The notes under the pieces: model-generated
Told to the model about the DNA's origin: nothing
Databases searched by the model: none
Seen by the model: only the letters and a program-made list of their open reading frames with translations
Shown here: positions 7,332 through 16,088 of the stretch, piece by piece
How the letters are laid out: every line of letters begins with the position of its first letter
How positions within the stretch are numbered: position 1 is the stretch's first letter
NCBI GenBank assembly: GCA_022842725.1
Contig: JALHOZ010000031.1
Location: 1-54,029, forward strand
Length of the DNA: 54,029 nt
Direction of reading: 5' to 3'
Source of the DNA: Saprospiraceae bacterium
Lineage (GTDB): Bacteria; Bacteroidota; Bacteroidia; Chitinophagales; Saprospiraceae
Translations under genes and position numbers: made by a program

Positions 7332-8339
7332 TTATTTGTAAATAAACGTTTCTTTTTTTCCCGGAATACAATATCCCCGGTACATTCCCGGTGTATTAAA
7401 ACTCATAGCTATATTTCCTTGTTTATCTATCCCGATCAAACCACCTTCTCCTCCGGTTTTTCCCAGTTTTTGGTGGATGACTTCATCAGCAGCGGCCCGA
7501 ATGTCCATATTTTTATATTCAACTAATGCAGCGACATCCTTTGCTACACTGAATCTGATAAAATATTCTCCATGACCGGTACATGAAATACCACAACTTT
7601 GATTATCTGCATATGTTCCGGCTCCTATCAAAGGAGAATCCCCTACTCTGTTGTACTTTTTATTGGTCATACCACCTGTAGACGTTCCTGCGGATATATT
7701 GCCATTTTTGTCCAAAGCCACACAACCTACTGTTCCTTTCTTTTTATCAACGTCAATGGAATCTTTGGTGACAGAAGGATTATTTTCCTTATTTTTTAAC
7801 TCAATATGGGAATTCCACCTTCGGGTCGTAAAAAAATATGAAGGATCGACCATCTCAATTCCGATTTCCTTAGCAAAGGACTCTGCTCCGGTGCCAACCA
7901 TCATCACATGTGGAGACCTTTCCATTACTGCTCTGGCAGCTTTAATCGGATTTTTTATCGTTGTAACACCTGCTACAGATCCGGCTGTTTTGTCTTTGCC
8001 AAACATCACGGAGGCATCGAGTTCATTCTTACCCTCATAGGTAAATACGGCTCCTTTTCCGGCATTAAATAATGAATCATTTTCTAAAAAAACAATGACC
8101 GCTTCTACCGCATCTAGGCTGCTACCTCCGTTTTTGAGTATATTTTCTCCGATTTGCAAAGCTGTGTCCAACGAAAAATAATAGGCTTTTTCTTCTTCGT
8201 CACTTAAGTCAGATGCCAAAATAACACCTGCTCCACCGTGTATGACCAATGCGTATTCCGGCCTTTTATTTTGTTTTTCCTTACAAGATGTAAAAACCCA
8301 TGACAAACAACAGAGGAATAGTAGGTGAAGATGTTTCAT
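7332..8339 (-). CDS. Isoaspartyl peptidase / type 2 L-asparaginase, lipoprotein
   Basis: The 335-residue protein is an Ntn-hydrolase of the asparaginase 2 family. It begins with a lipobox (WVFTSC, Cys19), then ALVIHGGAGVI near residue 30, and the autocleavage site before the catalytic Thr203 in KKGTVGCVALD. The following GTSTGG and GAGTYADN motifs shape the substrate pocket. Self-cleavage before Thr203 makes the alpha and beta subunits. The family removes beta-aspartyl residues from damaged peptides, or hydrolyses asparagine. The lipobox predicts periplasmic, membrane-anchored action. Its ATG overlaps the stop of the upstream acyltransferase gene (ATGA, 8336-8339), so translation is likely coupled. 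Confidence 0.92.
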   Translation of the reverse strand: MKHLHLLFLCCLSWVFTSCKEKQNKRPEYALVIHGGAGVILASDLSDEEEKAYYFSLDTALQIGENILKNGGSSLDAVEAVIVFLENDSLFNAGKGAVFTYEGKNELDASVMFGKDKTAGSVAGVTTIKNPIKAARAVMERSPHVMMVGTGAESFAKEIGIEMVDPSYFFTTRRWNSHIELKNKENNPSVTKDSIDVDKKKGTVGCVALDKNGNISAGTSTGGMTNKKYNRVGDSPLIGAGTYADNQSCGISCTGHGEYFIRFSVAKDVAALVEYKNMDIRAAADEVIHQKLGKTGGEGGLIGIDKQGNIAMSFNTPGMYRGYCIPGKKETFIYK

Positions 8340-9592
8340 GAAGTGATGAATTGGTCGTATAATTTTATTGCCAAAGACCTGAATTTTAAAAGTTGTTTTG
8401 TCCTACCCCAATAAAAACCGGCCATAACGTCGTAATATCTCCTTGCCAAATATCCCAAAACGGGTGTAACCAAGAGCAAATAAATGGGTAAAACACCAAA
8501 AACAACTAATATTATTCCAACAAGATAATATAATATGGTAGAAACTATATTTGTCACAAACCAAATAGCTCCATAAAATTCTTTACTTTTAACATTGGTT
8601 CTTGTAAACAAAAAAGAAACCAATAATGGCAATAAATGCAATAAAAAACCTATTAAAGCGGGAAAAAAACCAATACATAAAACCAGCCAATGATGCCACT
8701 TTGGTATTGATTTTCCCAAATCCTGCATAGTTAGATGATGGCTTTTTAAGTCACCGGAAAAGTTTTTGACATCCTTTCTGAGTATGTCAATTTGGTCTTC
8801 AGAAAGTGTCTGAATTTTGGTTGCAATGGCTTTATATGATAGCAAAAAACGATCATTTTCTGAAACTTCCGAAATAACATTCCTGTTTTCTTTGGCTTCA
8901 AACAATAAAAACATTTTTTCCATTATTTGATACCGGGTACCTTCTGTCAAATGGATTATATTTTTTTCCATACCCTCAAAGGTTTGTTTCATCAAAGTCG
9001 TTATACCGGCTGATTGCTGAGTATTATCCCAATGTACACATTCATTGTCCAAAAGGATAGGGTTTTCTAACCGAATCATAACATCACTTCTGAAAACCGA
9101 GGAGTTTGAAAAATTGATTCCGACGGGCACAATTTCAATGGGATTTTCGGGATTCACCGTCTTGGCATCAAGGGCAAGTCTCACAAACCCTTTTTGTAGT
9201 GGTCTCAACATTTTGACAGAATTGGTGCTGCCTTCCACAAAAATAAGGATACATTTGTTTTCTGATAAGACGGAGGTTGCTTCATTCATGCTTTGTTTGT
9301 TTTCCCTAAGTTTTGAGAAACCGTCTTTGAATCTGAAAATAGGTATCTGATGGGTAGCTAACAAAATAGGGCGCAAAAATGCATTTTCAAAAATATCTCC
9401 CCTAACCAAAAAATAAAGCGATCTTGGAAAAAAACAAGCCATAATCAAAGGTTCCAAAAATCCTGCAGGATGGTTGGAAGCCAAAATTTGTGCTTTTCCG
9501 GGCTTGATATGCTGCAAACCTTCCAAATCAATATGGCGAAAAAACATTTTTAGTGCAAAACGTACGGTAACCCTGAAAATTCGATATAGCAT
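8336..9592 (-). CDS. PlsC-like glycerol-phosphate acyltransferase family protein
   Basis: The 418-residue protein has an N-terminal acyltransferase domain with NHPAGFLEP (residues 40-48) and the substrate motif FVEGSTNS near residue 120. The C-terminal third holds two or more membrane helices (about residues 285-390). Relatives normally read NHPNSFLD; here the acidic residue is Glu47 instead of Asp. The likely role is acyl transfer to lysophospholipid or another lipid in the inner membrane; the substrate is not known. It is divergent from miaA with only 46 bp between the starts, and overlaps the isoaspartyl peptidase gene by 4 bp. Confidence 0.85.
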   Translation of the reverse strand: MLYRIFRVTVRFALKMFFRHIDLEGLQHIKPGKAQILASNHPAGFLEPLIMACFFPRSLYFLVRGDIFENAFLRPILLATHQIPIFRFKDGFSKLRENKQSMNEATSVLSENKCILIFVEGSTNSVKMLRPLQKGFVRLALDAKTVNPENPIEIVPVGINFSNSSVFRSDVMIRLENPILLDNECVHWDNTQQSAGITTLMKQTFEGMEKNIIHLTEGTRYQIMEKMFLLFEAKENRNVISEVSENDRFLLSYKAIATKIQTLSEDQIDILRKDVKNFSGDLKSHHLTMQDLGKSIPKWHHWLVLCIGFFPALIGFLLHLLPLLVSFLFTRTNVKSKEFYGAIWFVTNIVSTILYYLVGIILVVFGVLPIYLLLVTPVLGYLARRYYDVMAGFYWGRTKQLLKFRSLAIKLYDQFITS

Positions 9593-9605
9593 GAAAGATT
9601 TTACT

Positions 9606-9613
9606 TACTTTTG
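9606..9613 (+). promoter_or_regulatory. -7 element for miaA (TACTTTTG)
   Basis: TACTTTTG is a perfect TAnnTTTG match, 25 nt before the TTG start of miaA, which fits a short leader of about 19 nt. It lies in the 46-bp gap between two divergent genes. Confidence 0.5.
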
Positions 9614-9638
9614 TGGTGTAAAAATATAACATTTAAAC

Positions 9639-10568
9639 TTGCCGGACTCTATTACCTCCAATAAAAAATATATTGTTGCCATTGCAGGTCCGACTGCCAG
9701 CGGAAAAACCGGATTGGCTTTACAACTGGCCCACTTGTTTCAGGCAGACATTTTTTCAGCCGACAGCCGACAAATATACAAAGAAATCACTATCGGCACA
9801 GCAAAACCAGCCAAAAAAGAATTGTTGTCTGTTACACATCATTTTATCGATATCCTTGATATAGAAAAACCATATACCGCAGGACAATTTGCTGCAGATT
9901 TGGCTGTTTCTTTAGAAAATTATTTTCAAAATCATCAGATTGCTATACTGGTGGGAGGCACAGGGCTGTATTTTAAAGCTTTCCTGCAGGGATTTGACGA
10001 ACTCCCTGATGTCGACCCAAAAATCAACGACCGACTCAAACAACAATATCAGGAATCGGGAATTGAATATTTACAAAATCTGCTTCAAAATTCAGATCCG
10101 GAATACTATTTTCAGGCAGATATTCAAAATCCACACAGATTGATACGGGCTTTAGGGGTGACCCTTACTTCAGGACAGCCATTTTCTTCCTTTTTAAAAC
10201 AAAACCCAAAAAAAAATACACAAAACTTTGACGTTATTGGCATTATCCTCGACCCTCCCCGGGAAATTCTGTATGAGGCCATTAATCAAAGAGTGGACAA
10301 CATGATAAACGCAGGTCTGGAAAATGAAGCTAAAAAAATGTATCCTTTCAGAGAATTACAGGCACTGCAAACGGTAGGTTACAAAGAATTTTTTGATTAT
10401 TTTGATGGAAAATTGACAAAAGATGAAACCATCAATCTGATCAAACAAAATTCCAGACGATACGCTAAAAGACAAGTTACCTGGTTTAAAAAATATGGAG
10501 TAGGTACCCGCTTTGATTCCGTGAATCATGAAACTATTATAAAACATATTCAAGACATTATCCAATAA
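9639..10568 (+). CDS. miaA: tRNA dimethylallyltransferase MiaA
   Basis: The 309-residue enzyme adds a dimethylallyl group to N6 of A37 in tRNAs that read codons starting with U. The P-loop GPTASGKT (residues 17-24) and the DSRQIYKEITIGTAKP region are typical, as are the C-terminal RRYAKRQVTWFKK residues that bind tRNA. Length is normal. No ATG is available: an in-frame TAA at 9627 closes the frame upstream and no Met precedes the P-loop, so the TTG at 9639 is the likely start. The gene is convergent with the ABC ATPase gene, 30 bp away. Confidence 0.96.
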   Translation: MPDSITSNKKYIVAIAGPTASGKTGLALQLAHLFQADIFSADSRQIYKEITIGTAKPAKKELLSVTHHFIDILDIEKPYTAGQFAADLAVSLENYFQNHQIAILVGGTGLYFKAFLQGFDELPDVDPKINDRLKQQYQESGIEYLQNLLQNSDPEYYFQADIQNPHRLIRALGVTLTSGQPFSSFLKQNPKKNTQNFDVIGIILDPPREILYEAINQRVDNMINAGLENEAKKMYPFRELQALQTVGYKEFFDYFDGKLTKDETINLIKQNSRRYAKRQVTWFKKYGVGTRFDSVNHETIIKHIQDIIQ

Positions 10569-10598
10569 TGCCTGGTGTAGAAATGTCACTCTAAAGTT

Positions 10599-12107
10599 TT
10601 ATAAGTCCGGAGACTTTATATACAATATGGTATCCGTAAATACATCCATCCATTGTTTGTCGTGGCTTATAAAAAGGTAAGAAACACCCGTTTCTGCCTG
10701 TTTCTGAAGCAATAATTCGACAATTTGACTTTGAGTTACAATATCGAGCATAGACAAAACCTCATCCAAAATCAACACTCTGGGATTAAATGCCATGGCC
10801 CGGGCAATACAGATTCGTTGCCGTTGACCACCTGACAATTCATGGGTAAACCGTTGACCAAAAACATCCGACATTCCCACAGATTCCAACAATAATGCCG
10901 GAGTAACTTCCTTATTCCGGGCAATTTTAATGGCTTCTTCCAAAATTTTAAAAACATTCATATGAGGAGGCAATGACAATCGTGTGTCCTGAAACACCAT
11001 CTGCACTTTTTTGCGAAGAGGCAGGATTTCCTCATGACTCAACGGACTCACCAAATCATTTTCCCAGTATATCTCTCCGGATTCTGTAGGTTCGAGTTTT
11101 GCCAGGCAACGTGCCAAAGTACTTTTTCCACTTCCCGAACTACCTGCAATACCTATCGTTTGTCCGGGATATATTTCAAAATCAATATCGTCAAATATTT
11201 TTTTTCTGCCACCTTCTCCTCCCACAATGTTGTAATACTTTTGCAGACCTGTTACCTTCATAACCGCTTGTGATTTATTTCGTAAGGCTTGGTCATTTAA
11301 CCACGTCAATCTTTTATTTTTCAACTGATTACATCGTTCTTCTAACGTAAAAAGAGCTTTAACAAATGCGGATTTGGCGTTTTTTTTCAAATCAGAAGGC
11401 TTTCCTGATTCCTGAATAATTCCATCCTCCATAAAGTAGCATGTATCTGCCCAGGTTTGAATCAATCGGGAATCATGACTTACCAAAACAACTGTTGTCT
11501 TTTGATTTTTTATCAATTCATCCAATAGATCAAACAACCATTGTTGGTTTTCTGAATCCAAAGCAGAAGTCGGCTCATCAGCCAATACCAGTTCAGGGCG
11601 ATGAATCAAAGCCAATACGGTAGCCACACGTTGAAGTTGTCCTCCTGACAATTGATGTGGGAATGAATAATAAATTTCTTTGGGCTGGTGTAAATTGACT
11701 TTACCAAACCATTCCAAAATCAGATCTTTAACAGAAGACATTTGATTTTTTGCAACCTCAAATGTTTCAACGATCTGGTCACCAATACGCATTAAGGGAT
11801 TAAAACAAGCCTGAGGTTCCTGAAAGATGTAAGCGATTTTTTTTCCAAGCAAAGAAGTCAACTTTTGGTGACTGTACTGCAAAAGATCTGAGCCTTTGTA
11901 GTGGATTTCCCCTTTATATAAGTAAGATGAATTCCAATAATTAATCCGCCCGATACTATCGAGCAAGGTTGATTTTCCTGAACCTGAAGGACCAACAATC
12001 AATACTTTTTCTCCGGCATCAACATCCAATGTGATATCCTTAATTATATCGGTCGTCGCACCATCCCGATCAATTATTACCTGTAAATTTTTAATTTGTA
12101 AAAACAT
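10599..12107 (-). CDS. ABC transporter ATP-binding protein with two fused ATPase domains
   Basis: The 502-residue protein contains two complete ABC ATPase domains. Domain 1 has GPSGSGKST near residue 40, LSGGQLQR and LADEPTSALD. Domain 2 has GSSGSGKST near residue 310, LSGGQRQR and a changed Walker B, LILDEVLSMLD, where DEPTSALD is usual. The arrangement matches the fused oligopeptide/nickel-type importer ATPases (DppD-DppF or YejF-like). No permease or binding protein is nearby, so its partners must be encoded elsewhere. The catalytic Asp-Glu pair is kept in both halves, so both could hydrolyse ATP. It follows the DUF6438-like lipoprotein region; a 72-bp gap with an inverted repeat lies upstream. 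Confidence 0.92.
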   Translation of the reverse strand: MFLQIKNLQVIIDRDGATTDIIKDITLDVDAGEKVLIVGPSGSGKSTLLDSIGRINYWNSSYLYKGEIHYKGSDLLQYSHQKLTSLLGKKIAYIFQEPQACFNPLMRIGDQIVETFEVAKNQMSSVKDLILEWFGKVNLHQPKEIYYSFPHQLSGGQLQRVATVLALIHRPELVLADEPTSALDSENQQWLFDLLDELIKNQKTTVVLVSHDSRLIQTWADTCYFMEDGIIQESGKPSDLKKNAKSAFVKALFTLEERCNQLKNKRLTWLNDQALRNKSQAVMKVTGLQKYYNIVGGEGGRKKIFDDIDFEIYPGQTIGIAGSSGSGKSTLARCLAKLEPTESGEIYWENDLVSPLSHEEILPLRKKVQMVFQDTRLSLPPHMNVFKILEEAIKIARNKEVTPALLLESVGMSDVFGQRFTHELSGGQRQRICIARAMAFNPRVLILDEVLSMLDIVTQSQIVELLLQKQAETGVSYLFISHDKQWMDVFTDTILYIKSPDL

Positions 12108-12109
12108 GG

Positions 12110-12163
12110 AGCTGTTGCCTTTTTTGTAAAACTGAAATCTTCAATTTTGGATTGTCAACAGCT
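12110..12163. repeat. Inverted repeat upstream of the ABC ATPase start
   Basis: AGCTGTTG at 12110-12117 and CAACAGCT at 12156-12163 form an exact 8-bp inverted repeat with a 38-nt spacer. In RNA from the minus strand it would place a hairpin directly in front of the ATG at 12107. Function is unknown; it may be chance. Confidence 0.3.
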
Positions 12164-12179
12164 TCCGGCATACCCAAGG

Positions 12180-12956
12180 TCAATTACCTCTTGTGGTAAT
12201 CATTTTATTGAACGATGCCAAAATAATTTCTGAATCACCTTTGATTTTTTGAAGCATTTCTTCGGAGCCAATCACCTGAGTATCCCATGTTATGACATAA
12301 TAATTGAAATTTGGTGCCAGCTTTTGTTTGACGGCAACTTTATAACCTTCGTATCTTTTAACCCATTGGTCAATATTTACATCTTCTTTGGGTTGGATGA
12401 TGATTTCATTTTGAGGTAAGTTCTGATTGGCTTGTCTGTTTCTCCCGTCAACCGGTTGATACTCCATGACCTCCTGTTTTTTTTCCAAAGAAGTCCATCC
12501 AAAACTATTGGATATCTGTTCCATTTTTGTCTGTATCCGTCCTAATTCAGCCGGTTTGGTTTCTTTATACGTAATGACTTTCACATTATTTTTTCGGTAA
12601 TATCCTACAGAAACCAAAGGGAAATCGATAATTTCACTTGGATAATTTACCTGTAACTTTTCGAAATCAGCCTTAACAAATAACTCCTGTAGGTTATTAA
12701 AGGTCGAATCCGGAAGCAACATCATATGTTTACCCATTTTGTCTGTATTCGCCGTTCCGGTGTATAAAGCGTACTTGTTTTTATATATTTTTAATGAATA
12801 AACAGCACATTTACCCAAACAACTTCCTTTTTCAAAACTCATCAGAACATCTTTGTCGTTCAGTTTTGGCAATGCTTTTTTGGCACTACAGGAAAACAAC
12901 AAGCTTACCATCATGATGCTTACACTAAACTCCAACATGCCGGAAAATAATTTCAT
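12180..12956 (-). CDS. Lipoprotein with DUF6438-like domain
   Basis: The 258-residue protein has a signal peptide ending in a lipobox (SLLFSCSAKK), so it should be a membrane-anchored lipoprotein. Residues about 38-140 match the pattern of DUF6438 domains: GSCLGKCAVYSLKIYKN followed by a beta-rich stretch with DFEKLQ and SVGYY-type strands. The C-terminal 110 residues are not recognised. No function is known for the domain. A TACCTTTG promoter element sits 23 bp upstream. The ABC ATPase gene begins 72 bp downstream and might be read from the same promoter. Confidence 0.75.
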   Translation of the reverse strand: MKLFSGMLEFSVSIMMVSLLFSCSAKKALPKLNDKDVLMSFEKGSCLGKCAVYSLKIYKNKYALYTGTANTDKMGKHMMLLPDSTFNNLQELFVKADFEKLQVNYPSEIIDFPLVSVGYYRKNNVKVITYKETKPAELGRIQTKMEQISNSFGWTSLEKKQEVMEYQPVDGRNRQANQNLPQNEIIIQPKEDVNIDQWVKRYEGYKVAVKQKLAPNFNYYVITWDTQVIGSEEMLQKIKGDSEIILASFNKMITTRGN

Positions 12957-12978
12957 AAAATTGGTTACTTTTAAGGGA

Positions 12979-12986
12979 CAAAGGTA
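12979..12986 (-). promoter_or_regulatory. -7 element for the DUF6438-like lipoprotein gene (TACCTTTG)
   Basis: Minus-strand TACCTTTG, 23 bp before the start codon. This is the same octamer as upstream of exbB, accD and the T9SS type B gene. No clear -33 box. Confidence 0.5.
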
Positions 12987-13233
12987 CGATTATTTATTAA
13001 AAAAATTATCATTTGCTTTTCATTAGGCTTTGAAAAAAAGATTAAATCCAACGGATTTTGTCCGTTTAAATCAGATTAGTTTCATTGTAATAAATCGAAA
13101 GCCCCTCTTTTCATATTTGGCAATTTGGAAAAGCTTGTAAATTTTCGAAACAATGGACAGGTAAAAGGGCTGAATTTTGGATCTAAAGTATTGAGAAAAA
13201 AACATGTTCAGATTTTTTTTTTGACACCTTAGT

Positions 13234-13261
13234 GTTGTATTGACATTTTTTTATAGCTTTA
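13234..13261 (+). promoter_or_regulatory. Possible promoter of the GH13-MFS operon
   Basis: A TTG at 13234-13236 and TAGCTTTA at 13254-13261 (one mismatch to TAnnTTTG) are separated by 17 bp. Transcription would begin near 13268, 20 nt before the ATG at 13288. The match is partial. Confidence 0.35.
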
Positions 13262-13287
13262 TCCAAAATTTCAGACAAAGTCTCGTT

Positions 13288-14664
13288 ATGTCAATATATA
13301 AATTAAGTTTATTTCTCTTTGTGACCACATGGTATATCCAGTGTACAGGTCAAAAAAATCAAGCTTCACCAGCCATGGAACAACCCTCTTTTACTCTTCC
13401 CGAATGGGCAAAAAATGCAAATATTTACGAAGTAAATATCCGTCAATACACACCTGAAGGAACATTTCTTGCCTTTAAAAAACATTTGCCACGACTACAA
13501 AAAATGGGCGTTCAAATCCTTTGGTTTATGCCCATTTACCCCATCAGTGATACCAAAAAGAAAGGAAGTTTAGGAAGTTATTACGCTGTAACTGATTTTC
13601 AAAACACCAATCCTAAATTTGGAACATTTGAAGAATTTAAATCCGTCGTAGATGAAGCACACCAGCTGGGAATGAAAGTTATCCTGGACTGGGTTCCAAA
13701 CCATACCGGGTGGGATCATGTCTGGATGAAAACGAATCCTGATTTTTATACCAAAAATGATAAAGGTGAAATTATTGATCCGCTCAACGAACGTGGGGAA
13801 TCCATGGGTTGGACCGATGTGGCTGACCTGAATTACGACAATAAAGCGCTCTGGGACAGCATGAAAAATGATATGCTTTTTTGGGTAAATGAATGTAAAA
13901 TTGACGGCTTCAGGCAGGATATGGCTATGTTGGTTCCCCTTGAGTTCTGGAAAAAAACCAATAAAGAATTATTGGCTGTAAATCCGGATTTATTCCTGCT
14001 TGCTGAATCAGAAGAAAAAGACCATATCAATCAAGATTGTTTTCATGTTTGTTACGGATGGTCATTTCATCACATCCTCAATGACATTGCCAAAGGAAAA
14101 AAGAAGGCTTCCGATCTGGATACATGGCGAAAAGACGAATTTCCCAAAATCACCAAAGGAAATTATATGTTTTTTATAACCAATCATGATGAAAACTCAT
14201 GGTCAGGTTCAGAAATCGAACGAATGGGTGAAGCATACAAAACCATGGCTGTTTTGGCACATACTTATGACGGAGTACCTTTGATGTATTCCGGACAGGA
14301 AGAACCCCTGGTCAAGAGACTGGAATTTTTTGAAAAAGATACCATTCCTTTTGCCAAATATGAAAATGCCGGCTTTTACGAAAAGTTGCTGAAACTTAAA
14401 AAAGAAAATAAAGCTTTATGGAACGCTCCTTACGGAGGAAGTCTGCAGAGAATTATGACGCATCAGGACATATTTGCTTTTAAAAGAGAAAAAGACGATA
14501 ATCAGGTTTTAGTTCTTTTAAACCTTTCCGGAAAAATGCAAAAAATTGTTCCCGACATCGAATTTTCAGGTGTCAATGTCCTGACAGGATATGAGACCGT
14601 TTTGTCTAAAGGCAAAGAATTTGAATTTGCTCCTTGGCAGGCATTTGTAATTACACCAAAATAA
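13288..14664 (+). CDS. Alpha-amylase family (GH13) glycoside hydrolase
   Basis: From the ATG at 13288 the protein has 458 residues. It starts with a signal peptide that ends in a possible lipobox (WYIQC), so it may be lipid-anchored. The GH13 catalytic set is complete: DWVPNHTG (region I), DGFRQDMA with the nucleophile Asp (region II), LLAESEE with the acid/base Glu (region III), and FITNHDENS (region IV). It is thus a working alpha-glucan hydrolase or transglycosidase, probably making maltose-size products outside the inner membrane. The next gene, 14 bp on, is an MFS sugar transporter. An in-frame TTG at 13240 falls within the likely promoter and was rejected. Confidence 0.93.
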   Translation: MSIYKLSLFLFVTTWYIQCTGQKNQASPAMEQPSFTLPEWAKNANIYEVNIRQYTPEGTFLAFKKHLPRLQKMGVQILWFMPIYPISDTKKKGSLGSYYAVTDFQNTNPKFGTFEEFKSVVDEAHQLGMKVILDWVPNHTGWDHVWMKTNPDFYTKNDKGEIIDPLNERGESMGWTDVADLNYDNKALWDSMKNDMLFWVNECKIDGFRQDMAMLVPLEFWKKTNKELLAVNPDLFLLAESEEKDHINQDCFHVCYGWSFHHILNDIAKGKKKASDLDTWRKDEFPKITKGNYMFFITNHDENSWSGSEIERMGEAYKTMAVLAHTYDGVPLMYSGQEEPLVKRLEFFEKDTIPFAKYENAGFYEKLLKLKKENKALWNAPYGGSLQRIMTHQDIFAFKREKDDNQVLVLLNLSGKMQKIVPDIEFSGVNVLTGYETVLSKGKEFEFAPWQAFVITPK

Positions 14665-14678
14665 AACCTTCTATTATT

Positions 14679-16088
14679 ATGCAAAAACCAATTTTGAGCA
14701 AAGCAGCCATCTGGAATATGAGTGTCGGATTTTTAGGCATCCAGGCGGGTTTTGCCCTCCAGAATGCCAATGCTTCCAGAATTCTTCAGATTTTTGGAGC
14801 AGACACGCACCATTTGGGTTTGTTTTGGCTTGTAGCACCCATCACAGGAATGATTGTACAGCCGATCATCGGATACTATTCTGACCGTACCTGGACAAAA
14901 ATGGGAAGGAGGAAACCATTTTTCCTTGCCGGTGCTATTTTGGCATCCATAGGTCTGATGCTTATGCCCAACGCAGGAATTTTTATTTCTGTTCTTCCGG
15001 CTTTGTGGGTTGGCGCAGGAATGCTCATGATTATGGATGTTTCCTTTAATATTTCGATGGAGCCTTTTCGTGCCCTGGTAGCAGACAAACTCGATACGAC
15101 ACAACGAACTGCAGGTTATGCCATCCAAACCGTATTGATCGGTTTAGGAGCCGTTGTTGGTTCCTGGTTGCCCGCACTTTTGGGGCCAGGAATTACCACA
15201 AAAGAAGTTTTTCCTTCTTTTTTTGAAAATATTTTCGGCCAACAGTTATTTCCGGGACTAGGAATGGAAACTGTCTCTGCTTCAGGGGGCGTACCGCAAA
15301 ATGTACTCTGGGCCTTTTTATCCGGAGCTGTACTTTTGTTGGCAACCATATTGTGGACTATCGTAACCACCAAAGAATATTCACCTGAAGAAATTTCAAC
15401 ATTTGATGACGGAGACCATGGACATGGTTCTTTGGAAAAAACCAACTTTTTATCGAGCATTTTTTCTGACATGGTGCAAATGCCAAAAGCGATGAAACAA
15501 TTAGGTCTTGTCCAGTTTTGTTCATGGTTTGCTTTATTCGGTATGTGGGTTTATACCACACCGGCTATTGCAGAACATATTTATGGCCTTGCACCGAATG
15601 ACACCCAATCTCCGGAATTTCAGACAGCAGGAAATAAGGTAGGCGTTTTATTTGGAATATATAATTTGGTTTCTGCGATTTACGCATTTGCCCTTCCTAT
15701 GCTTGCAAAAAAACTAAAAAGAAAATACACCCATGCGCTTTCATTGCTGGCGGGTGGTATCGGACTCATCTCAGTTTATTTTATTTCAGACCCTGATTTG
15801 TTGGTATATTCGATGATTGGTGTAGGCATTGCCTGGGCGAGTATACTTTCTATGCCATATGCTATGTTGGCGGGGTCGATACCTCCGCTTAAAATGGGGA
15901 TTTACATGGGGATTTTCAATTTTTTTATCACCATACCACAGATTGTTAATGGTTTATTCGGAGGCATTTTATTAACAACGCTTTACAACGGACATTCAAT
16001 CTATGCGCTCGTAACTGCAGGAATTCTGATGATTATAGGAGCCATAGCTTCCATGAGGGTTGAAGATGTAGATGATATAACCGTATAA
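14679..16088 (+). CDS. MFS transporter, GPH/sucrose-maltose transporter-like
   Basis: The 469-residue protein has about 12 hydrophobic segments. The loop after the second, SDRTWTKMGRRKPF, matches the motif of plant sucrose carriers, SLC45 and bacterial maltose carriers. It follows the GH13 gene by 14 bp in the same direction, so the pair reads as a small glucan-use operon: the enzyme releases sugar and the carrier brings it in with protons. The ATG at 14679 was preferred over an in-frame TTG at 14634 that lies within the GH13 gene. It ends directly against the convergent cca gene (0 bp gap). Confidence 0.9.
   Translation: MQKPILSKAAIWNMSVGFLGIQAGFALQNANASRILQIFGADTHHLGLFWLVAPITGMIVQPIIGYYSDRTWTKMGRRKPFFLAGAILASIGLMLMPNAGIFISVLPALWVGAGMLMIMDVSFNISMEPFRALVADKLDTTQRTAGYAIQTVLIGLGAVVGSWLPALLGPGITTKEVFPSFFENIFGQQLFPGLGMETVSASGGVPQNVLWAFLSGAVLLLATILWTIVTTKEYSPEEISTFDDGDHGHGSLEKTNFLSSIFSDMVQMPKAMKQLGLVQFCSWFALFGMWVYTTPAIAEHIYGLAPNDTQSPEFQTAGNKVGVLFGIYNLVSAIYAFALPMLAKKLKRKYTHALSLLAGGIGLISVYFISDPDLLVYSMIGVGIAWASILSMPYAMLAGSIPPLKMGIYMGIFNFFITIPQIVNGLFGGILLTTLYNGHSIYALVTAGILMIIGAIASMRVEDVDDITV

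Larger units (their letters stand above)
12957..13287. other. Divergent intergenic region (lipoprotein / GH13 gene)
   Basis: The region holds promoter elements for both flanks and a small inverted repeat, AACGGA-ttttg-TCCGTT, at about 13050-13066, which might be an operator for the glucan operon. No further gene or RNA was recognised. Confidence 0.45.
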
